The notes below the pieces were generated by a model, which made no database searches, was not told the DNA's origin, and saw nothing but the letters and a program-made list of their open reading frames with translations. Position numbers and translations under genes: made by a program. Source: Massospora cicadina (lineage: Eukaryota; Entomophthoromycota; Entomophthoromycetes; Entomophthorales; Entomophthoraceae). Taken from it: a DNA stretch of 64,000 nt. The stretch spans positions 49,199-113,198 of the forward strand of contig JAKSZP010009486.1 in the NCBI GenBank assembly GCA_022478985.1, in the 5' to 3' direction. Of this stretch, positions 56,709 through 64,000 are shown piece by piece. The first letter of the stretch is position 1. Every line of letters begins with the position of its first letter.

Positions 56709-58313
56709 TTTGAACTTATTGAGGATTGTGCCAAAGATGCTACTAAATAAATTGAAAATGTTGGCCATGAACTCATAAATTACTGAGTGGCTGAGGAAGG
56801 ACTTGATATGATTTATGACTATATAAATTGGGATACTTTTTTCCAAAGCAAGAGCAACACCTTAAAGAGGCTACCATATCTACCCATCAATCTTAGAAGA
56901 AACATGGTATAAGTCACTAAAACTTGGCTTGTTACTACCAATAAATCATAAGTTACAAACACCAAAGTCCAAGAGAATTTCAAGGTAAATTCTGTGGCTG
57001 AGCTGGAATCACTTGATGATCTAAATAGAGTAGCTAAACCGAATAATTGTCTCCTCATCTTCGTTCCTGGCGCTCCTTGCTACTTTAAGGCTTAATTTTA
57101 ATCAAAAACTTAATTTTCTCAGCGCCCCTTCTGTTTCTCTTCGCCAAAGCTCATCAGTTTTCTAGCAATGAAATTGAAATCACTAACACAAAATTCTTGG
57201 AGCCATTTTTATAACCTGCGCTGATGCTTCCCACTGTCTCACTGACAAATCATATAACCCAAATGCCTCAGCATTTTCTCCATCTCTGCACGCTGAAGCT
57301 CCTCGCTGCACTAACACCAAAATTGGTGCCACTGCAGAACAACAAGAAAATCTTGAGTTTAGTTTGCGGCTGTTCCAGAACCTTCCAAAGAGCCAAATGA
57401 AGCAGACAACATATCTAACTGCCTCGTTACTCTGTTTTTCAATGCTGAGGTTCACAGCTGCTCAATTGGGTCATCTGAACCAAATGCTTCAGCATCAAAC
57501 TTATTTTCCTTTTCCAAGGCAACATAAAATATTGACAATTAGCTTGAGGAGCTGAAATTAGGGTTGCTGTAACCAATTCAACTCCTATCAACAAGGTCCT
57601 CTGTAGTGGCGGGGATTTACATGGCCCAGTTGAGCTAAAACTCCCACAGATCCAATCTACCCCCATTTATAATTTGTTTAATTATAAACATTTTATTTAA
57701 AGCTTTTAAATCATTTTAGGCATCCCAACTAACACCAAAAATTATAGCCAACTAATCCATTTAATTGGAAGGAGAAAATGAATTTTTTAATATGCCTGTT
57801 GATTTACTCTGGTTTCCACACCATCTGACTTAGTGGTTGATCCTGAATACTTGACCTACGAGACCTGCATATGAAATTAGTTTCTGTATTGAAACCAAAA
57901 AGTGTCTCGCTGATCCAAACTTAATTAAAAGTGTCTTAAACATCATATATGGCCACCTTTTTATTTAAAAGCCAAACTGCCCTATTTGGACCTTAGAACT
58001 AGCCAACTAAGAATCTTGCCCCATCAAAAGATGGGCTAAAGACATTGTGCTCCAGGCCAAGTTGGGGCCTACCCTATTCATCCTTGGAGATGCAACGTCC
58101 ACCTAATTGAGGCTTGGAGTGGGGCTATGTCAATCTTTCCCTAATGCGAGTAAAGCCTTGACTTCAGGTTTCAAATGGCTGATTATTTATATTACCTTTC
58201 TTTATAATTAAGCAATAGTTTATTGAGCAATGCATCGTTAGGTTGAAGAACTGAACTAATCATTAGCTTTAAGTTATTGTTCTGATAATCAATGATTTGT
58301 TTGAAGGCCAGTA
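56709..58313. other. Stretch without a recognisable gene; copy of a half-LINE target region
   Basis: Open frames at 57,183-57,555 are short and show no domain. The segment 58,130-58,310 (GAGTAAAGCCTTGACTT near 58,147) matches 44,840-44,900 plus 48,735-48,850. It is therefore the uninterrupted homologue of the DNA around the nested half-LINEs. It probably belongs to an unidentified repeat. Confidence 0.45.
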
Positions 58314-58403
58314 TCTCTTTCTGCTAAGCATCACTTTTCAAAAATCATTTCAGCCTGAAATTTAGCTCCACTAAAGAGATTTACGAAAACTATCAGCAAA
58401 TAT

Positions 58404-60760
58404 GGCGGGAAATCCTGCAAAAGAACCCGCAGGCTATGATAAACGAGCCAGCACCACCCCAAATGAAGCAACCCTCGGTTACCCACCTCAGGGTCAATCA
58501 GAATCACCCGCTCTCAAGCAGCAGCCATGAAAGCAGGCACCACCCCCCAACCTGGAGCTACTTCAACTAGCGCCAGTTCACCTGATCGCACTTCTGCAGC
58601 CTGCACGCCTAACAGCTCTGTGTGTGCGCTGCCTCCCACCAACCCGCTGGGCCCCTCCAACCAAAGAGGCCATCACCCACACTGTTTTAATGGCACCTGC
58701 TCAGTTGAATGCAACTCAGCCCATCCAGGCATTCACCTCCCCCACTGTGTCAGCTAGTTCAGCCCTATCTATAATTGCTGACGCCGTGTTTCTGGCTCCC
58801 TCCATGAGGGGCGATACCCAGCTACCTGGCCCCCAAGCCCTCAGATGTAAGGTTGGATTAGCCGCACATTCTGGTTCACTAAGCACCAAATTGGGACAAT
58901 CTACTCTTCCCAATGAGGATTCAAATGGTTCAGATTTTGGAACTTAACACCAGTTCCAATCTCACCCGTCCCATTTAAACCCCATGATCGGCACTTCTCA
59001 AGTCGGCACTTTATCTCCATATGCTGAAAACGACCAATTCACCAATCAGCCAGTGAGTTTTGCCCACGAAATCACAGCAAATACTCGGGCTGAATTTACC
59101 CAAATAGATTAGGATGGTGATAAACATCGCCCTCCTCCCAATTGGCTGTAGTTAATTACAATCTGGATGGGCCTCCCCAATTTAGCGAGGCCCAACAATC
59201 CGCCCCTCAATTTAGTATGACGCCAGCAACTGCTGTAACATTCCAGCAACAAGGGAACTCCACAAACTTGTTCAAACCACCAGCTCACACTCAACCTGCG
59301 ATTGCAGCCCAAAGCAAACACAAACGTACCAAAGGAGCCACTGGGGCGTGGCAAAAACCTCTGGCACCAACGCTACCCAAAGCTGATCCCCGTGAAGTGG
59401 CATTTATTGCTGATGTTAAGAAGAAATGGGCTGAAACTAGAGCGCAAAAAGCTCTACCTCGCTCAACCCTCTCCCACGCAATTCGCCTTTATTATGGGCA
59501 TAACCCTGTTGAATTCTATACAGAGGATTACTTCTCATACTTTGCAGCGATTGCGGAGACATTCCCAATTAACACCACCATCCATGAATCAGTGGAGGGA
59601 CACTACATCGATGTGGGCTTCACTGAAGCTGCCCTTGCTGACCATGCTGCCACCCTCCAGGTCAAAATTCCACGTGGATCTCTTCGCATCTCCCGCACAC
59701 GCTCTCACCTGGAGAAAATTTCATGGGTTACTTTTTCCAACCTACCAACGACTGTTGATCCTGAGTCTCTTAAACTGGCTCTCCATCGTAGTTTAATGGA
59801 GTTTGGGTCTGTTCTTTAAGTGGACTTTGCGTCCCCTCTTCCCACTCAAAGAGCTCGCACTGCTAGGGCGTCGTTCATCCCCTCCCCCACTGTATCCCGC
59901 AACATTGAGGTTATTCCTCGTGTGGCGGTAGTTGGAGCATGCCTGAGATCTTTTTTGTCGACCTGATCAGGCGCGCCCCGGTGTTCATGGTGTAACGCCC
60001 TTGGACACTTGTATAGTGGCTGCACAGCTCGAAAACAAGCCCTCTTAGCCACCGCCCAGGGCCTAAACCAGGCCAAAAACGATCCCACGTGGCCGCAGCA
60101 GCAATTTCACAACCCACACAATGGGTTCCCGTTCAAGACCTGTCCCCTGAGGCCTTACGCCTAGCAGTTGAAACAGCTAACCCCACTATTGGTATGGGAT
60201 ACCTTCGCGCTCATGCCCCCCTTCCATTGGGCACTCCCTCCAATCTCCCAGAGTCAACTCTCTCTCTCACCAAGGCAAGGCATCTCCCACAGGGTGCCCC
60301 TCGTCAGCCACCCCCACTCAGGGCTCCGCGGCACCCCCACCAACCTCCACCAGCGATTTATCGCATCAACCCTCAGCTCCCAATGGAGCTATGCCCACCA
60401 GCATGGACTGGCAACCTGCAGCCTGCGGTAGAAGTGCCACCTCAAAGAGTCCTACCCCAACCCCACAGTCCATTTTGCGCGGATCCTTTGCAGTGTTGGA
60501 GGAAGTGAATATGGATCAGACTCATCAAATGGGGACACCGCGGAGGTCACCATTGAGCACCCTCAGGTCCTTCCCTTGCAACGGAGCAGGGGCAGCATCC
60601 TAGGCTGGCTTACTGGGTCCTCCGCCCCCACCCCCTCTCCTTCCCCTCAGAACCCTCGACGCTCTTCACGGATTGCAGCTAATAGTCAAGCTAAAGGACT
60701 CAAAACTAGCCGCCTCACAGCAGCAGGTTTAAGCGCTGGCAACCCCCAGGACATGGAGGG
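58404..60760 (+). pseudogene. LINE ORF1 (RRM-like, CCHC knuckle), right-edge LINE
   Basis: Start taken at ATG 58,404 (MAGNPAKEPAGYDKRAS); a stop at 58,528 and frame changes follow. The N-terminal third is Pro/Thr/Ala-rich. The open stretch 59,142-59,819 holds a basic linker (KHKRTKGATGAWQK) and the RRM-like pair: EGHYIDVGFTEAALADHAA and SWVTFSNLPTTVDPESLKLA. The knuckle CSWCNALGHLYSGC (C-x2-C-x4-H-x4-C) is at 59,982-60,023. A Pro-rich tail (60,089-60,508) continues to the ORF2 start. It presumably binds LINE RNA. Confidence 0.8.
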
Positions 60761-60768
60761 GAACAGCT

Positions 60769-61620
60769 ATGAGTCCCCATGGCAGCACCCTGGCCCTGCA
60801 ATTCATCAACGCAAATGGGTTGTGGGACTTTAAGCGGAGAGCCCGCTTCCTCCGAAACTTCAGGTCAGCACAAATTGACATCGCTGCTGTCCAGGAGCCC
60901 CATATCCTCCCCCACGAACAATCTGCATGGAATGAACAGTTTGGAGGCAACTCCTTCTGGAAAAACCATGCCGCCCTTATTGTTTTGAATCCCCGGGTTA
61001 AAACCCATTCTTTTTCACAATATCTAGGTGGCCGCCTCATACTGGCCAAACTCACCACTCCTGACTTCTCCTTCTTCGCTGCAAGCATCTACCTGCCTAA
61101 TGCAGGTCAGGAGCAAAATCGGCTCTTGGAAGAGCTCGTCCAACTCAATCTCCCACGGAATACAGTCCTCTTAGGAGATTTCAACACAACCATAAGTCGC
61201 GTCCGTGACTCTTACCCCCTGCAGCAAAGGAACGCCCTGGATCAAGTCGCCTCCAGGATTTCCTTCGCCTGGTGGCTTTATAGATGCGCTTCCACCCTCC
61301 GCGTCTGGCCTAGGTTGCATGACTAGGATCCAGTATGATGGAGGAGCTTTCCAGTCAGCGTCACGCATAGATATGGCACTGATTGGCCCCCTGCTAAAAG
61401 GCCGCGTCTCCTCTCCCATCTCTCGTGACAACCATCTGAGTGATCACAGGTCATTCACCGTTGTCCTCACCACCACACTTAAACCGTCGCGTAGGTTCTG
61501 GCCAAGGGTTGCCTCAGCTCTTCTCAACAACCCCTTCACTAAGGGGAAGCTGTCTATGACCATCCGGGAGACTCTCACCTCCCCCCACCCCACCTTCTTG
61601 ACCACAAGGCTAGATGGGCG
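60769..61620 (+). pseudogene. LINE ORF2: APE endonuclease, right-edge LINE
   Basis: Nearly complete endonuclease. LQFINANGLWDFKRRARF opens the domain (60,790-60,845). AAVQEP carries the catalytic Glu (about 60,883-60,900), IYLPNAG the loop, and LLGDFNTTI the Asp/Asn pair (about 61,168-61,195). A frameshift near 61,240 moves the rest to another frame. There SRIDMALIGPL and LSDHRSFTVV (61,360-61,470) supply the final Asp-His. All catalytic residues are visible. Confidence 0.88.
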
Positions 61621-64000
61621 GTGACCAAGGAGGGCATCACCCGCGTTGCTTACAACTGTGCCAAAGCCCAGATGACTGCAGCTCGCGCCAGAGTCAAAAG
61701 GGCGGAAGCCAGAATCAGACATCTGGAGAGAAATTGCCAGCCTTCGCCCTCTCCCAGATGGTTGGAAGACTGGGAAGCGGCGCAGGAAGCACTCAACTTG
61801 GAGCTCACACTGCAGGAAGAACGGGCAGCAAACTTTACAACATCTCGTTACTATGATCAATGGGAACGCCCCACCCGCTTCTTCTTTCAGAAACAGAAAG
61901 CCCGGTCAACAGCGCAGGATATTACTGCACTGAAGATTGGCAATACAACCACTTCAGATAAGGAGGAAATCACGCAGGAACTACACCGCTTCTACTCCAA
62001 CCTCTTCCATGCCACCCAGGTGGACCCATCGGACATCCAAGACTTCCTGTGGCGGGCTCCAGAGCTGCCCATTGGCCCACGGGCTGATGAGGCTCTACTG
62101 GCCTATTTACATCCAGGAGGTGATGGAAACCCTTCTGAAATCCCCACGGCTTAAAGCCCCAGGCCCAGATGGAATACCCTTCGAGGTGTACCTTCTGGAA
62201 CCTGCAGTGATAGCCAGAACCCTCCGCGACCTCTTCGCTGCACTCTTGGTGAATGGCGAGGTCCTCCCCAACTCCAGAGGCTCAATCACGACCCTCATTC
62301 ACAAGAAGTCAACCGTGAGAACCTTGCGAACTGGCGCCCCATAGTGTTGATCAACACAGACCACAAGCTCTTCACGAAGCTTCTGGCCAACCGCATCACC
62401 AAATGGGTGTCACCTCGCCTCTCCCCATCCCAGCACGGTTTTATTCCGGGGAGGTCGTTATGGGACAACTATAATGACCTTCACGTGACTTTGACTGCTA
62501 ACTCTCGTAAGGTGAATGGCTTTGTGGCTCTCCTGGATATGGAGAAAGCATATAATCGGGTAGCCTGGAAGTATATTGATGCTTCCCTGGCCGCTTCCAT
62601 CTCCCACCCGCAGCTAGGCGCTGGATTTCAGCGCTCTATGACCAGCTCCACACTAGAGTCCTGGCGCCAATGGGTTTTACAGTGGCAGTACCAGTTGGAC
62701 AAGGTCTCCGGCAAGGGGACCCCCTGAGCCCTATCCTTTTTAACATCACCCTTGACCCCCTCTTTGGCCTCCTTACAGGACAAGCTAACAGGGATTCTGG
62801 TCCCAGTTAAAGCCCCCACTCGCACCATGGCATTTGCAGATGACACTGCCATTGCATTTGGCTGCCCTGGGGATGTTGCCCTCGCTGCTGTGACCATTGA
62901 GAGGTACACCAAGGCGTCCAACGCCATGGTCAACACCTCCAAGACAACAGTTGTACAGGTCGGCTCCCCCACCTTCCCCCCATCATTTGGTATTGAACCT
63001 GAGCGCGGTACCTTCCGTCACCTGGGCGTTCTCACCAACCAACAAGGAGTTGCGTTAAAAGACAATGAGGACTTGCTCCTCGCAGCAGTTAACTCCAGGA
63101 TTGCCAGCTGGAACCGGCGGCACATCACCCCCAGGGTCGAGCTCTGATGGCCAATGTGTTCCTCCTCTCCAAAGTCTGGTTCTCAGCGCACGTCTGCCCA
63201 TTCACAGATGCCTTTTATACGCGGCTCAATGTACTCCTCCGCTGTTGGATCTGGGGCTCAAACCATCCACCAATGGCCCTCTCAACCATTTCCCGACCCT
63301 GCAATGAAGGGGGCCTAGGGCTTCTGGACACACGATCCACGCCACCACAATCTTCCTGAAGTTCCTATGGCCTATTGTCTGCTGGGACGCGACCCCCATG
63401 CCCCAATGGGCGCCCGCCCTCCGCCAGTCAGTGTCAGCAGTCCTGGGTCTTCCTAGAGCATCTCTGACCTCATTGGGGAGTGGCTCACAAACCACCCAGG
63501 CCATCGCCTAAAACCATCCTCATCCCCCTACTGGAACCAGGCTCTCCTTGCCCTGAAACGAGTAGGCGCGCGGATCCACCATGCCTTCCCATACAGAAGG
63601 GAAGTCCCTGTCCTCAGCCCCCGTCGCCATGCAATTGTGCACAATGGACAAGTTGTCACAACTCATTTCTAACTCCCAAGATCGTCCTCCCATCCGCCCA
63701 AGACTCCTTGAGCTCCTCCCTCCCTCCGTGAGATTTGACCTTAATTGTGTAAGGACGTCTATCACCCCATCCTGTCAGAAAGGTAACCAACACCTTATGG
63801 AGGGTGCTCCACTGTTCATACAGGACAGGACCAAACTGGCCCTACCTTCCAGCACTGAAGCTGCCCACGCTGTGTGGAGCCTATTGACTCCCACCTCCAT
63901 CGTTTTTCACCTGTCCAGGTGTCGCCGCATTACAGCCCAGGCCCGCGCGCTCCTCCATGCTCAGCCCTGGTCGGCCACCCTGTGCAAGACCTCGAGTTAG
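61621..64000 (+). pseudogene. LINE ORF2: linker, reverse transcriptase and post-RT region (right edge)
   Basis: Linker at 61,621-62,154 (helical; WERPTRFFFQKQKARS). RT motifs: KAPGPDGIPFEVY (about 62,152-62,190), WRPIVLINTDHKLFTKLLANR, FIPGRSLWDN, motif A LLDMEKAYNRVAW (62,532-62,570, with Asn where Asp is usual at the second acidic site). Motif B is GLRQGDPLSPILFN (about 62,703-62,745) and motif C is FADD at 62,833-62,844. Frame breaks near 62,150, 62,340 and 62,690. The post-RT part (63,000-64,000) keeps FRHLGV and the FLLSKVWFSAH block. Confidence 0.85.

Larger units (their letters stand above)
58314..64000 (+). mobile_element. Tad-like LINE running off the right edge
   Basis: Begins TCTCTTTCTGCTAAGCATCAC at about 58,316, matching the start of the ORF1-only elements (CTCTCTTTCTGCTCAGCGTAAC). 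ORF1 at 58,404-60,760; ORF2 at about 60,769-64,000 with endonuclease, RT and post-RT region. GC-richer and less decayed than the LINE at 49.7-56.7 kb, but still with about six frame breaks. The 3' end is outside the window. Confidence 0.88.

Noticed and set aside
1..64000. CRISPR arrays, bacterial operons or phage genes
   Set aside because: No regularly spaced short repeats and no prokaryotic gene organisation; the content is eukaryotic retroelements.

Overview
The window is a eukaryotic, repeat-saturated stretch. It holds no recognisable host gene, tRNA, rRNA or CRISPR array. Almost everything that can be read is transposable-element DNA: Ty3/Gypsy LTR retrotransposons (one a chromodomain-bearing chromovirus), non-autonomous LTR elements, Tad-like LINEs (APE-type endonuclease, reverse transcriptase, an ORF1 with a CCHC knuckle) and a family of about 1.9-kb retroelements that carry only an ORF1-like gene. 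The mix suggests a filamentous fungus with a large, repeat-rich genome. That is inference from element types; species and phylum cannot be read from the sequence. Most reading frames are broken by stops and frameshifts, so features are called as pseudogenes or mobile elements.

Left nest (1-11,611). A decayed Gypsy element (Gypsy-1) is split at its integrase by a non-autonomous LTR element, B (2,162-10,850; duplicated target TTATG). B is itself split by a nearly complete chromovirus, C (3,046-9,879; duplicated target GGTAG). Gypsy-1 resumes at 10,851 with the end of its integrase and its 3' LTR.

Middle nest (about 11,612-38,640). A minus-strand Gypsy remnant (Gypsy-4) carries one ORF1-only element (12,101-14,016). 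Next comes an LTR pair, Y (15,519-16,342 and 37,480-38,296). Y is interrupted by a 20-kb composite, X (16,345-36,627; duplicated target ACAGA). X is a Gypsy element with gag, protease, RT, RNase H and integrase. Its 5' LTR holds an ORF1-only element and an LTR pair W. Its integrase holds a solo C-family LTR (target ATGGT) and another ORF1-only element (18-bp target duplication). Its 3' LTR holds a full-length minus-strand LINE (18-bp target duplication).

Right part (38,640-64,000). A minus-strand gag remnant is followed by a plus-strand integrase/chromodomain remnant and a minus-strand ORF1-only relic. After these come an ORF1-only element nested inside another (44,902-48,729), a plus-strand LINE (about 49,690-56,708) whose RT is interrupted by an ORF1-only element, and a third LINE running off the right edge (58,314-64,000+).

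The most notable system is the ORF1-only family. Six copies of 1.90-1.97 kb share a start motif and a tail of about 45 bp with the LINEs. Several have long target-site duplications, and all read as full-length insertions of a protein-coding half-LINE. They resemble mammalian HAL1 elements in organisation and are presumably mobilised by the LINE ORF2 protein.
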